DNA from: an uncultured Prevotella sp.
GTDB lineage: Bacteria > Bacteroidota > Bacteroidia > Bacteroidales > Bacteroidaceae
DNA: 5,605 nt
Direction: 5' to 3'
NCBI GenBank assembly: GCA_900318855.1
Contig: ONMG01000140.1
Coordinates: forward strand, 1 to 5,605
The notes beneath the pieces are model-generated. The model was given only the letters and a program-made list of their open reading frames with translations. It had not been told where the DNA came from and searched no databases. Shown piece after piece: positions 1 to 4,982 of the stretch. Both the position numbers and the translations under genes were made by a program. The number at the start of each line of letters is the position of its first letter. Within the stretch, counting starts at the first letter, position 1.

Positions 1-168
1 ACACCAAGGCACACGGCCGTCGGGCTCAGCCACAGTCCAGCCCCCGGCCTTCAAAGGGTTGAGACGAATGCTCACTGTGGGCTTGTCACCGAGTCCCTGC
101 ATCAACTGCCGGAAGAGTTTCTCGCCCATGAACGAACGAGTGGCCTGAATGAAGTCTTCGCTTAACAT
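1..168 (-). CDS. rRNA cytosine-C5 methyltransferase (NOL1/NOP2/Sun, RsmF-like), N-terminal fragment
   Basis: The frame stays open from an ATG at 168 to the left edge of the window (56 codons, 3' end missing). The start reads MLSEDFIQATRSFMGEKLF, followed around residues 30-39 by TVSIRLNPLK and then GGWTVAEPDGRVPWC. The 'DFI..TR..(M/L)GE' opening and the '(V)SIR(L/I)NP.K' segment are the N-terminal hallmark of Bacteroidetes RsmF/YebU-type methyltransferases, which use S-adenosylmethionine to methylate a cytosine of 16S rRNA during ribosome assembly. The SAM-binding and catalytic cysteine motifs lie outside the window, so the rRNA position cannot be assigned. The ATG is preferred over an in-frame GTG at 177 because it fits the family start and lies just behind a good promoter. 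The gene is divergent from the ATPase gene at 399. Confidence 0.8.
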   Translation of the reverse strand, partial: MLSEDFIQATRSFMGEKLFRQLMQGLGDKPTVSIRLNPLKAGGWTVAEPDGRVPWC

Positions 169-186
169 ATACTGCACTTTATCATG

Positions 187-218
187 CAAAATTACGAAAT
201 AATCACCTTCTCTGCAAC
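187..218 (-). promoter_or_regulatory. Bacteroidetes-type promoter for the rRNA methyltransferase gene
   Basis: On the minus strand the -7 box TAATTTTG (194-187) matches TAnnTTTG, and a -33 box GTTG (218-215, one mismatch to TTTG) lies 20 bp upstream, the usual spacing for the Bacteroidetes primary sigma factor. Transcription would begin near 180, leaving a leader of only about 12 nt before the ATG at 168. Confidence 0.6.
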
Positions 219-292
219 TAAAAACGCTGACTTTTGATGAGGCTCACTGTGACAACCATGAACGCGCACCCAAGAGATAGAACATCATTCAT

Positions 293-349
293 ATGGAAAG
301 GACGTTTCTTCCATTTAGAATGGAAGATTTCTTCCATTTACTTTGGAAG
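293..349. promoter_or_regulatory. Array of alternating TTCCAT/ATGGAA half-sites, candidate operator
   Basis: Two 19-bp palindromic units with a 23-bp period lie just upstream of the DUF4143 gene: CTTCCATTTAGAATGGAAG at 308-326 (8-bp arms) and CTTCCATTTACTTTGGAAG at 331-349 (6-bp arms). The junction between them is itself a perfect inverted repeat (319-338, 9-bp arms, 2-nt spacer). A fifth, weaker half-site, ATGGAAAG, lies at 293-300. The 13-mer TTTCTTCCATTTA occurs twice (305-317 and 328-340). The last half-site contains the -33 box at 342-345, so a protein bound there should block RNA polymerase. The geometry is directly visible; the operator role is inference. Confidence 0.55.
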
Positions 350-373
350 ATATTTGTTTTTTGCCTATATTTG
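342..373 (+). promoter_or_regulatory. Bacteroidetes-type promoter for the DUF4143 ATPase gene
   Basis: A perfect -33 TTTG (342-345) is followed after 20 bp by a perfect -7 box TATATTTG (366-373). Transcription should begin around 380, giving a leader of roughly 20 nt. The AAAGGGAG stretch at 386-393 is a modest purine-rich ribosome site in front of the ATG at 399. The promoter rules out the longer reading of the frame from 234, because the extra residues would be encoded upstream of the transcript. Confidence 0.8.
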
Positions 374-398
374 CATCATAACAATAAAGGGAGTAACT

Positions 399-1622
399 AT
401 GCTTAGACAGAATCAGATAGCGCAAGTGATAGACATACAAGAGGCGACATACAAGCCAAGTAAGGGTGAGATATTGCGGGAGCAATTACAGCAAATCAAG
501 AACTATCCCGAGTATGCCAGCATTATCACGGGGTTAAGACGTGTTGGCAAGAGCACACTACTAAGACAGATTGCCAAATCCAAGCAGTATAAGCACACAA
601 CTTATCTGAACTTTGATGACATCCGGCTGACGAATTTTGAAACCGACGACTTCAATCGACTGTACAAGGAAATAAAAGACAGAGAATCGGAGGAACTATT
701 CTTCGACGAGATTCAGTTGGTGAAAGGATGGGAGATATTCATCCATCAATTGTTGCGGGAAGGCTATACAGTCTATATCAGTGGCTCCAATGCCACACTG
801 CTCAGTGTAGACTTGGGTACACATCTTACCGGGCGCAATCTTCAAAACGAACTCTTTCCGTTCTCCTATACTGAATTCTTGACTTTTGAGAAGATGGAGG
901 CTTCGGCAGCGTCTTTTCAAAAATATATGCTGAGAGGTGGCATTCCCGAATATCTACGGACTCAAGAGCCGCTCATACTGAGCTCTCTTCTTGATGATGT
1001 CTTGATACGCGACATTGCTGTAAACAAAGGAGTGAGCAACGTGCAATCACTACGTAAATTGGCCATCTATCTGCTGACCAACATTGGAAAACCCTACTCA
1101 GCCAACCGGCTCAAATCTGTATGCGGAGTATCATCTTCAACTACAGTCTCTGATTACATTTCATATATGATAGATGCCTACCTTGTTGGTAGTATCGGCC
1201 TTTATAGTAATTCCTTGCAGGTCACTGCGCGCAATCCGAAGAAGGTATACTGCTATGACACAGGCTTGATTGCCAGTCTGTCTCTATCAAAGACTCCTGA
1301 TAAAGGAAGGCTGTTGGAAAACCAGGTTTTTATCTGGCTCCGACATCAATACGCTCTGAATCATATCTTTTATGAACGGGGAAAAGGCGAATGCGACTTC
1401 GTTGCAGTTGACACAACCAACCATCCCGAGCTGTTGCTACAAGTATGCTATGAACTCAATGACGACAATTTCCAACGCGAAATGAACGGACTGACTGAGG
1501 CCATGCAGAAATATCAGTTGCGTGTGGGCTTCATCATCACTGCCGACGTTGAGGACGAGTTCAACACAGAGGCCGGGAAAGTAAATGTAGTAAAGGCCTG
1601 GAAGTGGATGTCAGGACACTAA
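399..1622 (+). CDS. AAA_14 / DUF4143 family ATP-binding protein
   Basis: A 407-aa protein, close to the usual 380-430 aa of the family. Walker A is GLRRVGKST (residues 45-53, K51). Walker B is LFFDEIQ (100-106, D103 and E104). A sensor-like strand YISGSNATLL follows at 126-135 and the family TGR at 144-146. The LRGGIPEYL segment (178-186) leads into the DUF4143 domain (about 195-360). Near the C-terminus ENQVFIWL, then GECDFVAV (330-337) and LLLQVCYEL (345-353), resembles the core of a PD-(D/E)XK nuclease fold, but with Gln-Val-Cys where a nuclease would have Glu-x-Lys, so cleavage activity is doubtful. The cellular role of this family is not established; members are cytosolic, common and often multicopy in Bacteroidetes. 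The start is the ATG behind the promoter at 342-373. Base composition is more AT-rich than that of the genes from 2226 onward. The family assignment is secure, the function is not. Confidence 0.9.
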   Translation: MLRQNQIAQVIDIQEATYKPSKGEILREQLQQIKNYPEYASIITGLRRVGKSTLLRQIAKSKQYKHTTYLNFDDIRLTNFETDDFNRLYKEIKDRESEELFFDEIQLVKGWEIFIHQLLREGYTVYISGSNATLLSVDLGTHLTGRNLQNELFPFSYTEFLTFEKMEASAASFQKYMLRGGIPEYLRTQEPLILSSLLDDVLIRDIAVNKGVSNVQSLRKLAIYLLTNIGKPYSANRLKSVCGVSSSTTVSDYISYMIDAYLVGSIGLYSNSLQVTARNPKKVYCYDTGLIASLSLSKTPDKGRLLENQVFIWLRHQYALNHIFYERGKGECDFVAVDTTNHPELLLQVCYELNDDNFQREMNGLTEAMQKYQLRVGFIITADVEDEFNTEAGKVNVVKAWKWMSGH

Positions 1623-1649
1623 GTGACATTGCTTTTGAGGCTAATCCTC

Positions 1650-1678
1650 GCTCTCGTGCTTCGAAGATGCACGAGAGC
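1650..1678. repeat. Perfect 10-bp hairpin downstream of the DUF4143 gene
   Basis: GCTCTCGTGC (1650-1659) and GCACGAGAGC (1669-1678) are perfect inverted repeats around a 9-nt loop, 27 nt past the stop codon. There is no T-tract after it on either strand, so it is not a standard intrinsic terminator. It may still act as a 3'-end processing or RNA-stabilising structure. Confidence 0.6.
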
Positions 1679-1818
1679 AAGCCTGGACACACTCTGCATC
1701 GGCCACGAAGAGGTCGGGGCATCTCGTCAAAGGTACTCACGACCGAGGCCGTCACTTCCTGCCTTAGATTTTATTATCCAGCTTCTTCGACTGGTAGGAC
1801 TGTGTTTTTAAGGTTTTT

Positions 1819-1950
1819 CTTTGTGCCAGCGTCATCATCCGACGGAGGAGGATTTGCCGTTTGGTGGGTGATGGCGGTTAGAGGCGTAGCCCCTCACAAG
1901 CCATCATCCAACAACGGCAATGGGCGTTGGCCCTTGACGATGGCACAAAG
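1819..1950. repeat. 132-nt multibranched inverted-repeat element (possible structured RNA or MITE-like element)
   Basis: This gene-free stretch folds into a closed structure. The outer stem pairs 1819-1834 with 1935-1950 (16 bp, one mismatch; CTTTGTGCCA with TGGCACAAAG at the base). Inside are three hairpins in a row. The first is a short one at 1837-1853 (ATCC/GGAT). The second is a long one at 1854-1920: TTGCCGTT with AACGGCAA, one bulged T, then an 11-bp helix at 1865-1875/1900-1910 that includes one G-T pair, then a 9-bp apical helix with two mismatches and a GTA loop. The third is GGGC-GTTG-GCCC at 1922-1933. The result is a four-way junction. Short open frames across it look like chance. 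It matches no RNA family or IS that I can name. Confidence 0.5.
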
Positions 1951-1959
1951 GGTTTTCTA

Positions 1960-1990
1960 GGTTTTGGTTATAAAACTAAGAACCAAAACC
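1960..1990. repeat. 10-bp hairpin beside the IS remnant
   Basis: GGTTTTGGTT (1960-1969) and AACCAAAACC (1981-1990) are perfect inverted repeats separated by 11 AT-rich nt. The hairpin lies 9 nt beyond the 132-nt element and 7 nt before the point where transposase similarity stops, so it may mark a rearrangement boundary. No T-tract follows on the plus strand. Confidence 0.55.
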
Positions 1991-1997
1991 ACAAGGT

Positions 1998-2087
1998 TTA
2001 TCGGGTGAGCCGAATTTTCTCCTTGTCGAGTAACTTTAACACTTGACTATAGACCGGCTGTCCGGTAAAATGAATATCTTTGCTCAT
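1998..2087 (-). pseudogene. Transposase N-terminus, IS4 family with DUF4372-type start (truncated)
   Basis: From the ATG at 2087 the minus strand encodes 29 residues starting MSKDIHFTGQPVYSQVLKLL and ending DKEKIRLTR before a TAA at 2000-1998. The 'KD..F(T/F)GQP(V/L)(Y/F)(S/G)Q(L/V)(L/I)' opening is the typical N-terminus of Bacteroidetes IS4-type transposases carrying the DUF4372 domain, whose full proteins are about 380-430 aa with a C-terminal DDE domain. None of the catalytic domain follows in any frame that I can read, so the gene is inactive. The family call rests on this short but distinctive stretch. Confidence 0.6.
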
Positions 2088-2111
2088 GGTTATGTTTTAT
2101 TTTAGCAATAA

Positions 2112-2119
2112 CAAAGATA
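2112..2119 (-). promoter_or_regulatory. -7 box of the IS transposase promoter
   Basis: The minus strand carries TATCTTTG (2119-2112), a perfect TAnnTTTG, 24 bp upstream of the transposase ATG. No good TTTG is found at the expected -33 distance, so the promoter is probably weak. Transcripts from it would begin near 2105, downstream of the terminal repeat arm at 2179-2192. Confidence 0.45.
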
Positions 2120-2126
2120 ACCAAAA

Positions 2127-2156
2127 GGGTTGATACCTCGTGAGAAGTGTCAACCC
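2127..2156. repeat. Hairpin in the IS leader
   Basis: GGGTTGATAC (2127-2136) and GTGTCAACCC (2147-2156) form a 10-bp stem with a 10-nt loop. The one imperfect pair is G-U in a plus-strand RNA but C-A in a minus-strand RNA, so the fold is more stable when transcribed toward the RapZ gene. It is followed on the plus strand by TAATTTATTTT, which makes it a plausible weak rightward terminator. Confidence 0.5.
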
Positions 2157-2165
2157 TAATTTATT

Positions 2166-2651
2166 TTGCTTGCAAAAGTTTTACCGGACAGCAATATTTC
2201 AAAATATGACGGAAAAGGTCCACTCGTGGCCACAGTTTACAGTTTCTCTTACCGGCATGGCATCCCCACCGACACATCCGGCAACGGAGGTGGCTACGTG
2301 TTCGACTGCCGCGGCACCCACAATCCCGGCCGTTATGAACGCTACAAGAAACTCACAGGACTTGACGAACCCGTCATCCGATTTCTTGAAGATGATGGGG
2401 AGATACTTGAATTCCTGCACGATGTCTACTCACTGGCCGACCGTCATGTGGCACGCTACATCCAGCGCGGCTTCACCCACTTGCAATTCTGCTTCGGATG
2501 CACGGGCGGCCAGCACCGCAGTGTCTATGCCGCACAACACCTCGCTGAACACCTGAACACGAAATTCGGCATCGAGGTACACGTCATCCATCGCGAGCAG
2601 GGCATTAAGCAAACGCTCTCACGCAAAGCCACCATAAAAGAAAACAACTGA
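2166..2651 (+). CDS. RapZ C-terminal domain protein, probably 5'-truncated
   Basis: The protein carries every landmark of the RapZ/YvcJ C-terminal domain: SFSYRHGIP (residues 26-34), VFDCRGTHNP (45-54), TGLDEPV (64-70), GCTGGQHRSV (111-120) and HREQ (142-145). In E. coli this domain binds glucosamine-6-phosphate and lets RapZ control amino-sugar synthesis. The P-loop ATPase half of RapZ is absent. In many Bacteroidetes the domain is fused behind a sugar-kinase-like phosphotransferase. Here the frame opens inside the IS terminal repeat with a TTG (2166), the first residues are IS-encoded, and there is no in-frame ATG at all; GTG at 2226 would give a bare 141-aa domain. This suggests that the IS insertion removed the upstream kinase part, but a naturally free-standing domain translated from the GTG is possible. 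The gene converges on the sigma gene with 1 bp between stop codons. Confidence 0.85.
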   Translation: MLAKVLPDSNISKYDGKGPLVATVYSFSYRHGIPTDTSGNGGGYVFDCRGTHNPGRYERYKKLTGLDEPVIRFLEDDGEILEFLHDVYSLADRHVARYIQRGFTHLQFCFGCTGGQHRSVYAAQHLAEHLNTKFGIEVHVIHREQGIKQTLSRKATIKENN

Positions 2652-2652
2652 T

Positions 2653-3288
2653 TCAGCCAAGGCACAACAAGAGCAGCAAAGACATGAGTGATGACCTGTC
2701 CATGCCAAGCCGCCCTGCCTTGTCAAGATAAGGCGCAAGCCCCTCGCGCAAGAATTGCAAGGCACGACGATTATGATACTTCACTGTATTGACAGAGATA
2801 CCGAGCAACTTGGCTATCTCCGCATTTGCGAGCCCATCAAACCGACTCATACGGAACACTTGCCTTGTCTCAATGGGCATGCGGCTGATGACCTTCCGCA
2901 CTTCTCCCTCCAACTCCCGATAAAGCAACTGCCCCAACGGCCCGTCACTGTCTGCCACTTCCATGAACTTTTCGGCATTGGCAATGTCCTCATCCAGAAC
3001 AGCCCGCTCATTCCGCACCCGCATTGAGGACAAATAATTGATGCACGCATTGCGCACGGCACGCATGAGATAGGCACGGAGCGAACCATGCACATCAAGG
3101 CGCGTTCGTATGTTCCAAACCTTCACCATCACGTCACTGACAATGGACTCTGCGGCACAATCATCCCCAACCCACTGCGCCGCAGCCTTGCAAAGCACGG
3201 CATAATGCTGGTCGAAAAGCTCGCGCCATGCACTGGCTTTGCCAGCCTGAAGCGCATCGATCATTTTCCGCTCATGCCGAGAGCCCAT
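2653..3288 (-). CDS. ECF sigma-70 factor, Bacteroidetes expansion type
   Basis: A 211-aa factor when read from the ATG at 3288. Region 2 spans about residues 20-90, with DVMVKVWNIR (52-61) as the core-binding helix and LRAYLMRAVRNACINYL (70-86) for -10 recognition. A linker rich in Asp and Glu follows. Region 4 (about 128-182) holds the helix-turn-helix NAEIAKLLGISVNTVKYHNR for -35 contact. The end is hydrophobic (SSLMSLLLLLCLG), a tail common in Bacteroidetes ECF factors. The start is uncertain: an in-frame GTG lies at 3300 and another ATG, after GAGCGGAAA, at 3264. The gene lies 50 bp behind the lipoprotein gene on the same strand with no promoter of the TAnnTTTG type between them, so it is probably co-transcribed. 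No FecR-type anti-sigma factor or TonB receptor gene accompanies it here. Its target promoters cannot be read from the window. Confidence 0.9.
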   Translation of the reverse strand: MGSRHERKMIDALQAGKASAWRELFDQHYAVLCKAAAQWVGDDCAAESIVSDVMVKVWNIRTRLDVHGSLRAYLMRAVRNACINYLSSMRVRNERAVLDEDIANAEKFMEVADSDGPLGQLLYRELEGEVRKVISRMPIETRQVFRMSRFDGLANAEIAKLLGISVNTVKYHNRRALQFLREGLAPYLDKAGRLGMDRSSLMSLLLLLCLG

Positions 3289-3338
3289 CCTCCGATTCAC
3301 TTTCTGTGGGAATTACCTTTATTACTCGACTAGACCAT

Positions 3339-4775
3339 CTAACGTCTACTCCCAAAATGATTGTAATCCACCGCCTTGCGTGACGACTTACGACTCATAG
3401 TCGGGAACCAAATGTCACTTGGCACAAGACCGCAGGCCTTCACCGCACCAATGGCATACTCACTACGGCCAAAGTCAGGATTCTCGTTGTTGGTGCCAAA
3501 GGTGAACTTCAGGCCGCGCTGCTTGGCCATGCAGACAATCTTATAGCTCGGTATCTTGTAACGTGAATTAATCTCAAGGGCAATGCCGTAACGCTCAAGC
3601 ACATCCAACACACGGTTGATGCGCCCATCCGTCCAATACTTGTCATAGTCTGCCTGCATGAACTGTGGCAGAAAAGTCGGATTGGCATAGATGTCGACAG
3701 GCTCATTGGTCAGGATTTTCACTATCTGGTTCACAATCATGTCCATGTATTGCTCTGGCGTGCGTCCATCAAGATGCACCTCTTCGGGCTTATAAATGCG
3801 GCAGATGCGCCCCTTGTCGACTATGGTCATGGCATCGGTGAAAAGATAGTCGAACTTGGAGAGCGTCTGCGGCGAAAACCAGTTGATCCATCGACGCCCC
3901 TCTCCCTGCGCCCCCTTCAAGAATGGTTGTGGACGCATCCGCTTACAGTAAACCAGTGCCGAAGCCTCGTCGGGAAGCATGGTGCCCACGCCCCCTTCAC
4001 CCAAGTTGATGGCCACGCCATAGTTGATGCCATAGTTCATCTCCTTGGCATGCGCCCAACCAGCGGTCAGTCCACCTTTCAGATGGACGTGGTAATCTAT
4101 CACAGGAAAGTTCTGCTGCTGCAAGCGAATAGCTCCGTCCGTCTGCTCATCAATGGGCGGAAGCGTATCAGAAGGATTGGTGGCATCAGCGGCCAACTTC
4201 GTGAGTGTCAAGTTGCGGAATCTCACCATGCCCTTGATGCCAACAAGCGCAACCCGGCCATGGCCGAGCAGCTGGCGGGCATGCTCCGCCGTGCGGTAAG
4301 GATGCGCAGGCTCGGTGTAGCACACCACATATGTGCTATCCACCGTGATGGAGATGTTCTTGCCACGCACGGCAATGGAGAAGCCGAACCACTCTCCGTC
4401 CGTCACGCTCGTGCGATAGAGGTTACGCACGGAAGAGAGACTGCCCGTCTTGCGCGTACCATCAATGGAACCGCCATGGACACGCATCTCATAGCCACCC
4501 TCCTTGTCGTCGTCATGAAAACGAATGACGGCTTCTGCCGAACTGTCAGCCAACGCCTGCCCTTGCAAGATAAAGTTGGTGCAGTCATCGTCACCTACAT
4601 ACCTTTCACCTGCTTTCACAGTCAGCTCTGTGGCCGTGACTTGTCTGGGTGTCTTGCCATCAAGCTTCCATTGGTCCAACACTTTTGCTTTTCCATTTCC
4701 GCCCGTACATCCGACAAGCAAGGCCATCGCCACCACCAGCGTCGGGCAAACATTCATAAAGCATTTTGTCCTCAT
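3339..4775 (-). CDS. Lipoprotein with DUF1080 (3-keto-disaccharide hydrolase-like) and PHP-like metallohydrolase domains
   Basis: A 478-aa protein read from the ATG at 4775; a longer reading from TTG at 4799 starts inside the promoter and is rejected. The N-terminus (Arg2, Lys4, hydrophobic core, then LLVGC with Cys23) is a lipoprotein signal, so the protein is membrane-anchored and exported. Residues about 32-192 form a jelly-roll DUF1080/concanavalin-like domain (VIRFHDDDKEGGYEMRVHGG, later GRVALVGIKGMVRFRNLTL). Known Bacteroides DUF1080 proteins cleave 3-keto-glycosides. From about residue 222 a PHP/amidohydrolase-like domain begins with DYHVHLKGG (His229, His231), followed by NPTFLP (365-370), ALEINS (Glu401) and TFGTNNEN (425-432), the last standing where PHP proteins usually have a G(S/T)DAH motif. 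Metal binding is therefore likely at the HxH site but the set is incomplete. It probably heads an operon with the sigma gene. The substrate is unknown. Confidence 0.85.
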   Translation of the reverse strand: MRTKCFMNVCPTLVVAMALLVGCTGGNGKAKVLDQWKLDGKTPRQVTATELTVKAGERYVGDDDCTNFILQGQALADSSAEAVIRFHDDDKEGGYEMRVHGGSIDGTRKTGSLSSVRNLYRTSVTDGEWFGFSIAVRGKNISITVDSTYVVCYTEPAHPYRTAEHARQLLGHGRVALVGIKGMVRFRNLTLTKLAADATNPSDTLPPIDEQTDGAIRLQQQNFPVIDYHVHLKGGLTAGWAHAKEMNYGINYGVAINLGEGGVGTMLPDEASALVYCKRMRPQPFLKGAQGEGRRWINWFSPQTLSKFDYLFTDAMTIVDKGRICRIYKPEEVHLDGRTPEQYMDMIVNQIVKILTNEPVDIYANPTFLPQFMQADYDKYWTDGRINRVLDVLERYGIALEINSRYKIPSYKIVCMAKQRGLKFTFGTNNENPDFGRSEYAIGAVKACGLVPSDIWFPTMSRKSSRKAVDYNHFGSRR

Positions 4776-4796
4776 CGTCTTTAAATTTAGTCTTTG

Positions 4797-4827
4797 CAAA
4801 GATATTTATTTATCTGTTTTCCACAAA
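4797..4827 (-). promoter_or_regulatory. Bacteroidetes-type promoter for the DUF1080-PHP lipoprotein gene
   Basis: On the minus strand a perfect -33 TTTG (4827-4824) and a perfect -7 TATCTTTG (4804-4797) are 19 bp apart. The start point should be near 4790, giving a leader of about 15 nt before the ATG at 4775. This decides the start codon of the lipoprotein and probably drives the sigma gene as well. Confidence 0.75.
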
Positions 4828-4906
4828 ACTTTTGGGTGAAGAAATGTATGATGCAAATATGAAGATTACGTGTTGTGCGAATATCACAATTTTCCTCGCC
4901 ATGATT

Positions 4907-4974
4907 GACCACACATGGCACGAAAGGACACGAATGAAGCGGGTAATATTCGCGGCATTCGTGCCATGGTGGTC
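4907..4974. terminator. Long imperfect hairpin after the AAA-ATPase-like gene (terminator- or intergenic-repeat-like)
   Basis: The left arm 4907-4924 (GACCACACATGGCACGAA) pairs with 4958-4974 (TTCGTGCCATGGTGGTC) over 17 bp with one bulged base. An alternative pairing uses CACGAATG (4929-4936) with CATTCGTG (4956-4963). It begins 8 nt past the stop codon of the gene at 4983 and lies upstream of the lipoprotein promoter, so it may insulate the two. No clean T-tract follows on the minus strand. CACGAAT-rich hairpins are, from general experience, frequent between Bacteroidetes genes, so this may be a family of dispersed repeats. Confidence 0.5.
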
Positions 4975-4982
4975 GTCACAGG

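Larger units (their letters stand above)
1998..2192 (-). mobile_element. Left-end remnant of an IS4-family insertion sequence
   Basis: On the minus strand the segment reads: terminal sequence (2192-2179, GCTGTCCGGTAAAA), a leader hairpin (2127-2156), a -7 promoter box (2119-2112), then the transposase start codon at 2087. No second copy of the terminal sequence in the orientation of a right end is found elsewhere in the window, and the transposase breaks off after 29 codons, so most of the element is missing. The exact end of the element next to the RapZ gene is inferred from the inverted repeat; no target duplication is visible because the other end is gone. Confidence 0.6.
2057..2192. repeat. 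14-bp perfect inverted repeat linking the IS end to the transposase start
   Basis: GCTGTCCGGTAAAA at 2057-2070 and its exact reverse complement at 2179-2192 enclose 108 bp. One copy is the terminal sequence of the IS remnant; the other encodes residues 6-11 of the transposase (the Phe-Thr-Gly-Gln-Pro segment). In an RNA read through from outside the element the two would pair and bury the start of the reading frame. Confidence 0.75.

Noticed and set aside
234..398. N-terminal extension of the DUF4143 protein from an earlier ATG at 234
   Set aside because: The extra codons run through the half-site array and the promoter boxes (342-345, 366-373); the family N-terminus fits the ATG at 399.
1650..1678. 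Intrinsic terminator of the DUF4143 gene
   Set aside because: The stem is perfect but no T-tract follows on either strand, so it is listed only as a hairpin.
1819..1950. Integron attC site
   Set aside because: The size and palindromic form are suggestive, but the outer ends lack the conserved GTTRRRY/RYYYAAC core boxes and there is no cassette arrangement.
1604..1960. 118-codon plus-strand open frame
   Set aside because: It overlaps the end of the ATPase gene, crosses the 1650-1678 hairpin and the 132-nt folded element, and its translation has no recognisable domain. The pairing explains the sequence better than coding does.
2057..2192. A complete 136-bp MITE bounded by 14-bp terminal repeats
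   Set aside because: The left arm lies inside transposase codons 6-11 and the coding continues beyond it to 1998; no target-site duplication flanks the pair.
3750..4784. 344-codon plus-strand open frame opposite the lipoprotein gene
   Set aside because: It is antisense to a gene with a clear lipobox, domain motifs and promoter; its translation shows no family features. Long antisense frames are common opposite GC-rich genes.
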